Origin: Moritella sp. JT01
GTDB lineage: Bacteria > Pseudomonadota > Gammaproteobacteria > Enterobacterales > Moritellaceae
NCBI RefSeq assembly: GCF_001574435.1
Contig: NZ_LOCN01000040.1
Coordinates: 1-43,653, forward strand
Length of the DNA: 43,653 nucleotides
Reading direction: 5' to 3'
A program made the translations under genes and the position numbers. A model generated the notes under the pieces. It was given only the letters and a program-made list of their open reading frames with translations. It did no database searches and was not told the origin of the DNA. Below are positions 1-7,862 of the stretch, one piece after another; positions within the stretch are counted from its first letter, which is position 1; each line of letters begins with the position of its first letter.

Positions 1-311
1 TAAGCCGTTGACGACAAGAATCCCCTTCCTTCCCCGACTTGTCGGGCGCGAAGCGAGGTAGGGGAGCTTCAAAATCGATTTTGGTTATTATTTTTAGTTA
101 TAGATGTCGTGATATGAACATCGTTTATGCGTTATAACTGGTTGAATGTAGCGGTGAAAATAATTATGAAATCACTTATTAGCATAATGCTTTGTTTTTC
201 TATTAAGTGGTAGTTTACGGTTGCTGAATACTCGATTTAATTTAGAATACTTAATGTGATTTAACATTTATTTCACATTTTTTTGGATTAATTAGTTAGC
301 TGGAGGTACAC
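1..311. other. Non-coding edge region with a short GC-rich hairpin
   Basis: I see no convincing gene here. Positions 33-46 form a perfect hairpin (CCCGAC-TT-GTCGGG) inside a GC-rich patch at about 20-70 that differs in composition from the very AT-rich sequence after it. The patch could be the tail of a terminator or a small interspersed repeat belonging to whatever lies to the left of the window. The remainder (about 75-311) is AT-rich and may hold a promoter for the small reading frame at 312, but no clear -35/-10 pair was fixed. Confidence 0.4.
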
Positions 312-431
312 ATGAAAAATTTAAATCTTGTTCAATATGTTTGTGTATCTTTTGATCATACCAGTCTCATGATGGCCGTTCATCACGCCTTCGTGATCTG
401 TTCCGATCGAAATCCGGGCACCAATAACTAA
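312..431 (+). CDS. Possible 39-residue small protein, unrecognised
   Basis: A 39-residue frame begins with ATG preceded by a good Shine-Dalgarno (GGAGG, ten bases upstream) and reads MKNLNLVQYVCV... before ending at TAA. The ribosome-binding site is the main reason to list it. I do not recognise the product. Its start context resembles that of the DUF1127-type gene at 573 (both have CTGGAG upstream of the ATG and a short hydrophobic beginning), so it might be the 5' end of a decayed paralogue. That is only inference. Codon use after about residue 15 looks unlike a normal gene. Confidence 0.25.
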   Translation: MKNLNLVQYVCVSFDHTSLMMAVHHAFVICSDRNPGTNN

Positions 432-572
432 CGAATCCGTACCCTTAAAGGCTGCGGGAAAATGGCAGCTTGATAGGGTGATAACCTCATTAAAATCTCT
501 AGATAGCCGAATCACTTCACGCCATTTTTCCCAGTATTTTTATATATCAAAACTATATGCTGGAGAATTATT

Positions 573-824
573 ATGCGTCACTCACTTTATTTACACCTTG
601 CTGTTTTTTTTGTTCGAGCCGATATACGTCGTGAAGAACGCGTGTGGCTAGCAAAAGTTCGTCGTACGACTAAAGAGATTCCATTGGGTAATGCTTATCT
701 GTTAAAGGATATTGGACTTAATGCCGATGGTCGTCCACTTTGCAGTGCGGAACCACGTAATGTAACCGCTAAACGTCAAGTGCGTCATCTACGCCGCGCT
801 TGCCGATTGAAAAGAGCAACGTAA
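573..824 (+). CDS. DUF1127-like small basic protein
   Basis: This 83-residue, strongly basic protein has the core of the DUF1127 (YjiS-like) family at about residues 25-55: a tryptophan followed by an Arg-rich helix (VWLAKVRRTTKE), then the characteristic YLLKDIGL signature at about 42-49. The family is small, abundant in proteobacteria and of poorly defined function; some members affect RNA turnover or phosphate metabolism, but nothing here shows which role applies. The start has an upstream GGAG. The protein continues about 30 residues past the DUF1127 core with an Arg/Lys-rich tail (RQVRHLRRACRLKR), which suggests nucleic-acid contact. A terminator-like hairpin follows at 830, so it is probably monocistronic. 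Confidence 0.7.
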   Translation: MRHSLYLHLAVFFVRADIRREERVWLAKVRRTTKEIPLGNAYLLKDIGLNADGRPLCSAEPRNVTAKRQVRHLRRACRLKRAT

Positions 825-829
825 TGATA

Positions 830-868
830 GGGGCTAGGCTGTGTGTGCAGTTTAGCCCCGCACCTTTA
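830..868 (+). terminator. Probable terminator after the DUF1127-like gene
   Basis: GGGGCTA (830-836) pairs with TAGCCCC (853-859), giving a seven-pair GC-rich stem directly after the stop codon of the small basic protein. The downstream tract (CACCTTTATT) is only weakly T-rich, so termination efficiency is uncertain. Confidence 0.5.
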
Positions 869-919
869 TTGAAGATTTACTTCGAATAGAAATAACAAAA
901 TATAATTTATTGAGGCCTG

Positions 920-1102
920 TTAGTGTTCAATCGCTGCCGAACCATCTTCGTTGATATACAGTTTTGCTTTACACTGATTTATTAACTGTGCGGCATAAGA
1001 AGGTGAAACTGAGCGTAAGCTGCCTTTTCCTGTGTGGAATGAAGGTTCCCAAACTCTGTCCTTGTATCGACCTGTTTCCATAAACTCCACTACTACTTTC
1101 AT
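920..1102 (-). CDS. Hypothetical 60-residue protein
   Basis: This small minus-strand frame has a good ribosome-binding site (AGAGGTACGTT before ATG). The 60-residue product starts MKVVVEFMETGRYKDRVWEPSF and ends INEDGSAAIEH, with no signal peptide or membrane segment. I do not recognise the family. The amphipathic beta-like N terminus and balanced composition look like a real soluble protein. It stands alone, convergent with the DUF1127-type gene. Confidence 0.55.
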   Translation of the reverse strand: MKVVVEFMETGRYKDRVWEPSFHTGKGSLRSVSPSYAAQLINQCKAKLYINEDGSAAIEH

Positions 1103-1453
1103 AACGTACCTCTATATTGTTGGTCTTACTGGTTCCCAATTACGAAGCGATTATCGTCTGGTAATGGTTACTCAGATAACTAGTAATATAATAAATACGC
1201 GAAAACTTCAAATATAATTAGCTCTTATTTCAAATGAAACTAATGGCTTTTTTCTTATACTTTTATTGATATATACAGTCGTCATTATTTTATATTAATG
1301 ACGGAAATAATTATGTTGTCATTACAACTCGCTAGCCTCTGCTGACTGACACAAGAGAAATTAGCAACTAAACTATTAGAAATATACCCATTACGATCAC
1401 AATTTACCGTTCCTGATACGTGTTAATGCAACACATTCGGGAGGAGGGTTAGT
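1103..1453. other. AT-rich intergenic region with one perfect inverted repeat
   Basis: No gene is supported in this 350-base gap. It must contain the divergent promoters for the 60-residue gene (minus) and the haem-oxygenase-like gene (plus). A perfect inverted repeat CGTCATTA-N8-TAATGACG occupies 1280-1303, about 150 bases upstream of the plus-strand start, and could be an operator or an RNA hairpin. A strong Shine-Dalgarno (GGAGGAGG) sits just before the ATG at 1454. Confidence 0.5.
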
Positions 1454-2365
1454 ATGAGAGATAATTCTGCCATCGAAGCGTATCGTAAAGACCATGGACT
1501 GGAAAAACTCACTTATCACACGGTTGAAGAGATTCAGTCAGGGCATTTTGACTTAGACAAAGCGCAAGCTTTTCTGGCCTTTCAATCCCGTATCAACAAC
1601 GAATTACTTAATCACAAAGTCATTATTGCAAATCCCTATACTCAGTGGTTTTGCGATGCGTCACTCAATGATGCACAGATTAAACAGTTAATCGTGCAAT
1701 TCTCGGTTTTTTCCAATCAGTTTTTGGTCGCACAACTGGAAAAAATGCTGAATGCCGAAACCATTGAAGAGATGCGAGCCTCGAAAGAAATTTTAGCCAA
1801 TGAAATTGGGGTTGTGTATAAAAATCCAAAGCGAAACCGGGCTACGAAATTAACGCAGGATGAACGTGATTTTGGTGATATCGAAGGCAGTATTGATGGT
1901 GGCGCTTTCCATTTTAAAGCCGCGCATTTTGAGCTGTTAAATCAATTAGCTGATTATTTTGGTATCGCTTTTAATCAAATTGGACGACGCCAGTTTGGTT
2001 CTGCCAAGACTTTATTCTTTTGTGATGAATTGGTGCGACTTTACGGTTCGGCAAGTTACGCCACGTCAACGGCCGCTTCTTATGCGGTAGAGAACTGGGC
2101 TGCAGCAGGGTTTTGGGATGAACTGGTCTCTGGGTTTAATCATTATCGCCAAACGAGAAACTTGAAAGGTTTACCGCTGACCTTTTTTACCTGGCATGCA
2201 AAACTTGAAGCCAATCATGCCAATCATACTCAGGAGGAACTCGAGGCTTATTACTTTAATAATGACGTTGATGAAGACCATTTTATCGTTAGTGGTAACG
2301 AAATGCTTGATGGTGTGTATACGTTTTGGCAAGGACTTGATGAAGAAAGAAAACGTATTCATTAA
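1454..2365 (+). CDS. Haem-oxygenase-like fold protein (iron-containing redox enzyme family)
   Basis: This 303-residue, apparently all-helical soluble protein resembles the TenA/PqqC-like 'iron-containing redox enzyme' (haem-oxygenase-like diiron oxidase, HDO) group. Visible candidate metal ligands appear in the HDO order: Glu117 in ANEIG, His153/His158 in GAFHFKAAH, Glu213 in the AVENW helix, and an HxxxExxH motif at His248-Glu252-His255 (HAKLEANH). In described HDOs the last motif is usually HxxxDxxH, so the Glu is a mild variation. HDOs cut or oxidise small substrates (amino acids, fatty acids, guanidines) with O2. A very strong ribosome-binding site precedes the start. It converges on the tyrosine catabolic operon but is not part of it. 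The substrate cannot be told; a metal-free TenA/PqqC relative is the alternative. Confidence 0.65.
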   Translation: MRDNSAIEAYRKDHGLEKLTYHTVEEIQSGHFDLDKAQAFLAFQSRINNELLNHKVIIANPYTQWFCDASLNDAQIKQLIVQFSVFSNQFLVAQLEKMLNAETIEEMRASKEILANEIGVVYKNPKRNRATKLTQDERDFGDIEGSIDGGAFHFKAAHFELLNQLADYFGIAFNQIGRRQFGSAKTLFFCDELVRLYGSASYATSTAASYAVENWAAAGFWDELVSGFNHYRQTRNLKGLPLTFFTWHAKLEANHANHTQEELEAYYFNNDVDEDHFIVSGNEMLDGVYTFWQGLDEERKRIH

Positions 2366-2397
2366 GGCGTCTAATTTGGACGTTAGTCTGCGTCGGG

Positions 2398-3057
2398 CTA
2401 TTTGTCTGCATCAGGCTGTAGTTCTGGCGCGGCGTCGCTAAATGCAGGCAATTGAATACAGTGCTGATAGATACGGTTGATTGCGGGATAGGGTGCCATA
2501 TCAAGTTTAAAACGCTGTGCATTGTAAACTTGGGGTATCAAATAGACATCTGCCATGGTGATTTGGTCGTTGTAGCAATAGTGAGTACTATCTTTTTTTG
2601 TTAGTAATGTTTCGACGGCTGCGAATCCTTTTGCCAACCAGTGATGATACCAAGTCATTTTTTCTGAACCATCGCAGTCGAAAGTGTTCTCGATATACTG
2701 TAATACCCGCAAGTTATTCAGTGGGTGCATATCGCAAGCAATTATCTGCATCAATGTACGCACATAGGCCCGTTCTATTGGGCTTGTTGGTAACAAAGCT
2801 GGTTGCGGAAAAGACTCTTCCAGATATTCGATAATGGCTCCTGACTGGGTGATTATTTGTGATTTATGTTCTGCCTCCGCGATATCAAGGCTTGGAACCA
2901 GACCTTGTGGATTAATATTAAGATATTCGGCTGAGTGCTGCTCTCCACCATGACGAACTAAATGGATAGGCACAGTGGTATAACTAATTTTCTTTAAATT
3001 TAATACGATCCTAACGCGGTAAGCTGCAGATGAACGGAAATAGCTATAAAGCTTCAT
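2398..3057 (-). CDS. maiA: Maleylacetoacetate isomerase
   Basis: Zeta-class glutathione transferase that isomerises 4-maleylacetoacetate to 4-fumarylacetoacetate using glutathione, in cytosolic tyrosine degradation. The 219-residue length is usual. The N-terminal thioredoxin fold carries the zeta signature SSAAYRVRIVL (residues 9-19), including the catalytic Ser pair. The all-helical C-terminal domain runs from about residue 90, with an N-capping ITMADVYLIPQ motif near 165-175. The start codon overlaps the end of fahA by 14 bases, so the two are translationally coupled. It is the last gene of the hppD-hmgA-fahA-maiA operon and converges on the haem-oxygenase-like gene with only 32 bases between stops. 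Confidence 0.93.
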   Translation of the reverse strand: MKLYSYFRSSAAYRVRIVLNLKKISYTTVPIHLVRHGGEQHSAEYLNINPQGLVPSLDIAEAEHKSQIITQSGAIIEYLEESFPQPALLPTSPIERAYVRTLMQIIACDMHPLNNLRVLQYIENTFDCDGSEKMTWYHHWLAKGFAAVETLLTKKDSTHYCYNDQITMADVYLIPQVYNAQRFKLDMAPYPAINRIYQHCIQLPAFSDAAPELQPDADK

Positions 3058-4036
3058 CTTGCCTCACCACCATTTGTTCTATTGCGCCGAAAATGGATTG
3101 CCCGGCCTGATCACGCATTTCAATTTTTACTCTGTCGCCATTCTGTAGAAAGGGGGTGGTGATTTCACCTGTGGTTATTTTTTCCAGCATTCTTTTTTCT
3201 GCTAGGCAGGATGATCCTACCGTTCGGTCACAATTAGACACGGTGCCCGAACCAATAATAGTTCCCGCTGTTAAGGTTCTGGTTTTTGCTGCGTGAGCAA
3301 TTAAACGGGGGAAATCAAATGTCATATCCGTGCCCGCATCGGGCGAGCCGAATAATGCATCATTGAGATAAGTGTACAAAGGTAAATGTAACTTGGCCCC
3401 GTCCCAAGCATCGCCGAGTTCATCAGGGGTAACTGCAACGGGAGAAAATGCGGTGGAGGGCTTGCTGTGAAAAAATCCAAACCCCTTAGCTAATTCACTG
3501 GGGATCAAGTTACGCAGTGATACATCGTTGACTAAAGTAATTAATAAAATGGTATTACTGGCCGCGGAGGTATTTACGCCCATGTCCACGTCGCTAGTGA
3601 TCACCGCTACCTCACCTTCAAAATCCAATCCCCAAGCAGGGTCTATCAGTGGGATATTGTCATTGGGGCCTAAAAAACTGTCGCTGCCGCCTTGGTACAT
3701 TAACGGATCAGACCAAAACGATGCCGGCATTTCAGCCCCTCTGGCTTTACGCACTAACTCGACATGATTGACGTAAGCGCTGCCGTCAATCCACTGATAT
3801 GCTCTGGGCAATGGCGATTCTAATGGGCAATTTGAGAACCGAATAATATCGTCTAATACCCTGTTATTTAATCGCGTATATTGTGCTTGCAGTTGGGGCT
3901 CGACAGCTGGCCAGTTTTCTAACGCCCATTGTAAATTTGTCGCTATCGATGAAATACACACCGCAGTTTGTAAGTCTTTACTTACTAGGTGTAGGCTGCC
4001 ATCTCTAGTTCCATCTCTTAATGTTGCTAATTTCAT
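3044..4036 (-). CDS. fahA: Fumarylacetoacetate hydrolase family protein
   Basis: The last chemical step of tyrosine degradation: hydrolysis of fumarylacetoacetate to fumarate and acetoacetate. The 330-residue protein is the shorter bacterial form. The FAH C-terminal domain shows the metal-binding DFEGEVAVI segment (138-146; Glu140 and Glu142), Asp171 in the TLVNDVSLR stretch and Lys192 in FFHSKPST. A GSGTVSNCD motif late in the protein is also typical. It follows hmgA after 48 bases and overlaps maiA, consistent with a single transcript. Confidence 0.92.
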   Translation of the reverse strand: MKLATLRDGTRDGSLHLVSKDLQTAVCISSIATNLQWALENWPAVEPQLQAQYTRLNNRVLDDIIRFSNCPLESPLPRAYQWIDGSAYVNHVELVRKARGAEMPASFWSDPLMYQGGSDSFLGPNDNIPLIDPAWGLDFEGEVAVITSDVDMGVNTSAASNTILLITLVNDVSLRNLIPSELAKGFGFFHSKPSTAFSPVAVTPDELGDAWDGAKLHLPLYTYLNDALFGSPDAGTDMTFDFPRLIAHAAKTRTLTAGTIIGSGTVSNCDRTVGSSCLAEKRMLEKITTGEITTPFLQNGDRVKIEMRDQAGQSIFGAIEQMVVRQDEAL

Positions 4037-4084
4037 CCCTGCCTCTCGCTAATGTGTTCGCTAAATTTTTAATTTTTTATAACG

Positions 4085-5209
4085 TTATTCTTTCCAGCTA
4101 TCGATATAACCGTGCCATTCTACATCTTGCATCAGAGAGCCAATATCTAAACCATCGCGAGTATCAATCATCACTGCTACTTCATCTGTTTCTTTTCGCT
4201 GAGTCTTACAACCTGCGCGATAGGCTTTGGGGTGAGGGCCGTGGGTAAAACCACAAGGGTGGAAGGTCAACATGCCTGGTTCAATATTGTCGCGGCTAAA
4301 GAACTCGCCTTGGTGGTAAAAGATAACTTCATCAAAGTCATCATTACTGTGGTAAAAGGGCACTTTCAATGCGCCAGGATCGCTTTCCATCGGTCTGGGC
4401 ACGAAAGTACAAACAACAAACCGGCTGGAAACAAAAGTCGAATGCGCGGAGGGTGGCAGGTGATAACGGTGGCTCATTAACGGGCGAATATCTTGCCAAT
4501 TAACCCTGACGACGGAGACATCACCGTGCCAGCCCACCACATCGAGGGGGTTGAAAGGGTACTCAATAATCGACAGTTCATTAAAACGTTTAAGCACCAC
4601 TTGCCACGAATCTTCATTTTGTTGTTGCAGGTAGGCGGCGTCTATTTCTGGGGTATCCAGTACCGCTTGATCAAATATAGCATGCTGGCCGACGATAGTT
4701 TTATCAGGTAAACCATAATAATCATTGGTGGCTTCGATCATCAGTAATGTGATGGGTTCGGCAGGTTCTAAACGCCATAAGCAAGCGCGCGGAATTAATA
4801 TGTAATCGCCTTGTTTGACACTTAAATGACCGTAATCACAAAACAATTCGCCGTGGCCTTGGTGGATAAATAACAGATCATCACCATCTGCATTTCTGAC
4901 TAAGGTTTGCATGTTTTCGTTACATTTCCAGAAGCGGATCTGACAATGGGCATTATGTAACAGTAGTGGTGCATCCCAAGGCGATATTTGCGAGTAGGAC
5001 AGTTTTAATAGGTTATATGCCCTTGGCCTATGATTACCTGACCATGCATTCCAGCCCGTCGGCGGATGTTTATGATGCAGGTGCGTTGCGGGTCCATAGA
5101 AACCTTCCCGACTGACTTCTCGCTCAAATATACCTTGTTCAGGCAGGTCTGCATGCGCCTGCCGAGAATAAGTGCCTTTGCGTAGTGGGAAGCTAATTCT
5201 ACGGATCAT
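4085..5209 (-). CDS. hmgA: Homogentisate 1,2-dioxygenase
   Basis: Fe(II) dioxygenase that opens the ring of homogentisate to maleylacetoacetate. The 374-residue protein has the cupin-type core of the family. The best candidate iron ligands are His287 and Glu294 in YHSNDDFDEV and His323 in the CGFTHGPHP segment. The N terminus (RKGTYSRQAHADLPEQG) and the WNAWSGNHRPRAYN region match the gamma-proteobacterial form. It lies 24 bases after hppD in the same orientation. In related marine bacteria, loss of this gene leads to pyomelanin; here the frame is intact. Confidence 0.93.
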   Translation of the reverse strand: MIRRISFPLRKGTYSRQAHADLPEQGIFEREVSREGFYGPATHLHHKHPPTGWNAWSGNHRPRAYNLLKLSYSQISPWDAPLLLHNAHCQIRFWKCNENMQTLVRNADGDDLLFIHQGHGELFCDYGHLSVKQGDYILIPRACLWRLEPAEPITLLMIEATNDYYGLPDKTIVGQHAIFDQAVLDTPEIDAAYLQQQNEDSWQVVLKRFNELSIIEYPFNPLDVVGWHGDVSVVRVNWQDIRPLMSHRYHLPPSAHSTFVSSRFVVCTFVPRPMESDPGALKVPFYHSNDDFDEVIFYHQGEFFSRDNIEPGMLTFHPCGFTHGPHPKAYRAGCKTQRKETDEVAVMIDTRDGLDIGSLMQDVEWHGYIDSWKE

Positions 5210-5233
5210 ATTTTTTCCTCTTGATCTCTGTGT

Positions 5234-6322
5234 TTATGTACCTTTCGTCGAAAGTACACCGCGTGCGAGCTGGTCTCTTTCAATGGATTCGAACAAGGCT
5301 TGAAAATTACCTTCGCCAAATCCTTCATCGCCTTTACGTTGAATAATTTCGAAGAAGATAGGGCCGATTAACGTTTTGGTGAAAATTTGCAGCAGCAGGA
5401 CTAATTCTCCTGATTCCATATGACCATCAATCAGAATACGATTTTTTCTTAGTTGCTCAATCGCCTCATGATGACCGGGTAAGCGTTCTGCGATCATGTC
5501 GTAATAAGTGTCGGGTATATCCATAAACTCGATACCATTCGCTCTTAACATCGAGACAGTTTGATAAATATCATCTGTGCCTAAGGCGATATGCTGGATC
5601 CCTTCGCCGTGGTATTCCTGCAAGAACTCTTCAATCTGCGACTTATCATCACTGCTTTCATTGATGGGAATGCGGAGGTTGCCGCAAGGGCTGGTCATGG
5701 CACGGCTACGTAAACCCGTCATCGTGCCCTTAATATCAAAATAACGAATTTCTCGAAAGTTAAAGATACGCTCATAAAATTCTGCCCACGGATCCATATG
5801 CCCGCAATGCACATTGTGAGTCAGGTGGTCGATATAAGTGAGTCCTGCCGATTTAGATGCATCTTCAGTTTCGCCTGTTAATTTAAATTGTTCCTGATAC
5901 AGCCGTTTTCGTACATCATCATCGACTAAATACAGCAGGCTTTCGCCAATGCCATAAATTGCAGGTACACCGAACTCGAGAATTTTACGTTTACAAGGTT
6001 TGGCTTTACGGCTTAACGCATGTTGATAGGCTTTATCAGCATCAGTGACTTTAAAGCCCATTGCACAGGCGGAAGGACCATGTTGTTTAGCAAATTCAGA
6101 GGCGAAACCGCGACCTTCTGTACTGACTAAAAAATGGATATCACCTTGTTTAAACCAAGTTAACGGGCGTGTTTGATGTTGGGCATGAGGATGAAACCCC
6201 AACTGCTGGAAAAGCATGGCAAGCTGCTTTGGTTCGGGAGACGAGAATTCGACAAATTCGAAGCCTTCGGTCCCCGCAGGATTACTAAACTGCTGTTTAG
6301 TATAATCATACGCGTGGTCCAT
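5234..6322 (-). CDS. hppD: 4-hydroxyphenylpyruvate dioxygenase
   Basis: Converts 4-hydroxyphenylpyruvate to homogentisate with Fe(II), O2 and loss of CO2. The 362-residue protein has two vicinal-oxygen-chelate domains. The three iron ligands are visible in the C-terminal domain: His166 (DHLTHNV), His244 (GIQHIAL) and Glu325 (PIFFEIIQRKG). The start is fixed by a very strong ribosome-binding site (AAGGAGGTC) just upstream. First gene of the hppD-hmgA-fahA-maiA operon. No aminotransferase gene is in the operon, so tyrosine transamination must be done elsewhere. Confidence 0.95.
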   Translation of the reverse strand: MDHAYDYTKQQFSNPAGTEGFEFVEFSSPEPKQLAMLFQQLGFHPHAQHQTRPLTWFKQGDIHFLVSTEGRGFASEFAKQHGPSACAMGFKVTDADKAYQHALSRKAKPCKRKILEFGVPAIYGIGESLLYLVDDDVRKRLYQEQFKLTGETEDASKSAGLTYIDHLTHNVHCGHMDPWAEFYERIFNFREIRYFDIKGTMTGLRSRAMTSPCGNLRIPINESSDDKSQIEEFLQEYHGEGIQHIALGTDDIYQTVSMLRANGIEFMDIPDTYYDMIAERLPGHHEAIEQLRKNRILIDGHMESGELVLLLQIFTKTLIGPIFFEIIQRKGDEGFGEGNFQALFESIERDQLARGVLSTKGT

Positions 6323-6394
6323 TTTGACCTCCTTTGCAGACGATAGAGTTGCAAATAAGCCTACAAATTTAAAAGGAACTTAGAGGTAGTATGG

Positions 6395-6406
6395 ACGATT
6401 TATCGT
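6395..6406. promoter_or_regulatory. Short palindrome upstream of hppD
   Basis: The 12-base sequence ACGATTTATCGT is an inverted repeat (ACGAT-N2-ATCGT) about 73 bases upstream of the hppD start, in the only intergenic space available for the operon promoter. It may be a regulator half-site pair. No TyrR-type box (TGTAAA-N6-TTTACA) was seen. Confidence 0.25.
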
Positions 6407-6478
6407 GATTTTGCTTTAGTGAGGCCTTAAAAGAAAAGAAAGTTTTCGATTAAGGCATCGCTATATTTATTGAATTGC

Positions 6479-6904
6479 TTAGGCGGTCGTTGGTGTTGTA
6501 TTGGCTGTTACTTTTAATAGTTTCGCTGTGTACAGGCTGGTCCAGATAAGACCTAAAATTTGTGAGGGTAAGATAGTAATAATAATATTGGGTGTGCCAT
6601 TCAAATAATGTGAATAATAACTGACAAATAAGGTAAGTAATAATGGAGTGATAACTGACGCTGGAATCATAATAAATCGCGGCGTTCGTTTACTCGCACA
6701 GATCTGGTCCATAATAAACGTCATGAAAAATCCCAGTAAAGCACTACAGATAAACTGCACTGCTGCAGCTTGGGATGCAATTATAATCCCGTCGGCATAA
6801 TTGGCATATAACGCCCAGCTGCCATATAGCAACCCCGCGATAATACCTGTCACAACCGCTGCTTTTGTGATTCTATTTTTGATTGCATTCATTTTAAAAT
6901 CCAT
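6479..6904 (-). CDS. Small integral membrane protein, unrecognised
   Basis: The 141-residue hydrophobic protein has four predicted transmembrane segments, at about residues 15-33, 45-65, 77-97 and 105-128. A short positive N terminus (KNRITK) suggests the N terminus is cytoplasmic. I do not recognise the family. It lies 39 bases after the thioesterase-like gene in the same orientation, so the two may be co-transcribed. A second ATG four codons in is an alternative start; neither has a strong ribosome-binding site. Confidence 0.6.
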   Translation of the reverse strand: MDFKMNAIKNRITKAAVVTGIIAGLLYGSWALYANYADGIIIASQAAAVQFICSALLGFFMTFIMDQICASKRTPRFIMIPASVITPLLLTLFVSYYSHYLNGTPNIIITILPSQILGLIWTSLYTAKLLKVTANTTPTTA

Positions 6905-6943
6905 TTTAAATCCGTCTGTGAATGGAGTACGTGATCAGTGATG

Positions 6944-7432
6944 TTATTTCTTTTTTGGAATCCATGCCCAAATGAATTCAGCATCAACAGGATTATTACC
7001 AGCACTATCTGTAATGACGACTTTTACAGAGGTTTCTCCTTTTTCTGTATTTTTTATATCTGACATTTGCGTTTCCGTTAAGCTTGCAATCGCCTTTAAA
7101 TCACCATCTGCGCGACGGATATAATTAATATTCATCGATTTTAGTAAAGGAATACGATCATCAGGAACGTGCATGCCAACTAGAAAACCAGTAGCCGATT
7201 CGCCCAGTAATGCCGTTGCTGCAGCATGAATGCCACCAATATGATTTTGTACCATTTCGTTATTTTCGAGTCTTAGTACTGCATTGTTAATATTAAGTGA
7301 TTCAACTTGAATACCTGCTCGGCCAAAAAATTTAATGGTTTCACCAAACATTGACGATAGCTGTAGTGAACTGATTTCTTTTGGTTGTGTAGAAATTTTA
7401 TTTACAATTGAACTCAAACTGTTAGTAGTCAT
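6944..7432 (-). CDS. Hotdog-fold thioesterase-like protein (DUF4442/PaaI type)
   Basis: A 162-residue protein with the layout of a hotdog-fold acyl-CoA thioesterase. The central helix region reads NHIGGIHAAATALLGESATG (about 62-81), where PaaI/DUF4442 proteins carry the N-H-x-G-x-x-H-A motif. The later strand SMNINYIRRADGDLKAIA is also typical. Members hydrolyse acyl- or aryl-CoA thioesters; the substrate is not deducible. Upstream lies the 450-base spacer before hipB; downstream is the four-helix membrane protein. Confidence 0.7.
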   Translation of the reverse strand: MTTNSLSSIVNKISTQPKEISSLQLSSMFGETIKFFGRAGIQVESLNINNAVLRLENNEMVQNHIGGIHAAATALLGESATGFLVGMHVPDDRIPLLKSMNINYIRRADGDLKAIASLTETQMSDIKNTEKGETSVKVVITDSAGNNPVDAEFIWAWIPKKK

Positions 7433-7651
7433 TGATTCGATTCCTTATTTTTATATCGTTATATGCGTATCAAAATATCAACTGCGCTGGTTAACTTTGT
7501 CAGAGGTAATTTAATTAAAATCAGTGGTTTAATCTAATTTCAATTTAAAGGGGAATCAATGTTTATCAATTGCTTGGTATATCGGGTTACACCTATTTAG
7601 GGATGCGTTTGATTTGTTGAATTTAATTGTGATGAATGTCTCAAATGAAGT

Positions 7652-7695
7652 GAACTTGGCATGGATAAACTGATATGCGTATTGGTATGAAGTAG
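7652..7695 (+). pseudogene. Decayed partial copy of hipB
   Basis: The stretch beginning GAACTTGGCATGGA and running through CTGATATG to CGTATTGGTATGAAG closely matches the hipB helix-turn-helix segment at about 7938-7985 (GAACTCGGTATGGA ... CTGATATG TATATG CGTATTGGTATGAAG). The copy lacks one base in the first part and the six bases TATATG, and reads into a stop (TAG) soon after. It has no start codon or continuation. It is best read as a fossil of a duplicated hipB or of recombination at the locus. Confidence 0.6.
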
Positions 7696-7802
7696 TAACA
7701 CTCTACATTGCTAAATCCTTAATGAATGATCTTTCAAGTCGTGCAATATTTTCATGGGAGGTCCATAAATTGTATTGATGATTCAGTGATAAAATAATTA
7801 AT

Positions 7803-7818
7803 ACAACCTGAAAGTTGT
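7803..7818. promoter_or_regulatory. HipB-type operator 1
   Basis: The inverted repeat ACAAC-CTGAAA-GTTGT has perfect five-base arms. It is the first of three identical-arm sites at exact 30-base intervals upstream of hipB, and the arrangement suggests autoregulation by HipB dimers. Confidence 0.65.
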
Positions 7819-7832
7819 TTAAATGATTTTTA

Positions 7833-7848
7833 ACAACTACTATGTTGT
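7833..7848. promoter_or_regulatory. HipB-type operator 2
   Basis: The inverted repeat ACAAC-TACTAT-GTTGT has the same arms and six-base spacer as its neighbours, centred 30 bases from each. An AT-rich stretch around it probably contains the hipBA promoter. Confidence 0.65.
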
Positions 7849-7862
7849 ATAAGGTTTGATTT

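Noticed and set aside
321-515. Minus-strand 64-codon open frame opposite the small ORF at 312
   Set aside because: No ribosome-binding site, no recognisable domain, and the sequence composition is not clearly coding. It is kept only as part of the edge-region observation.
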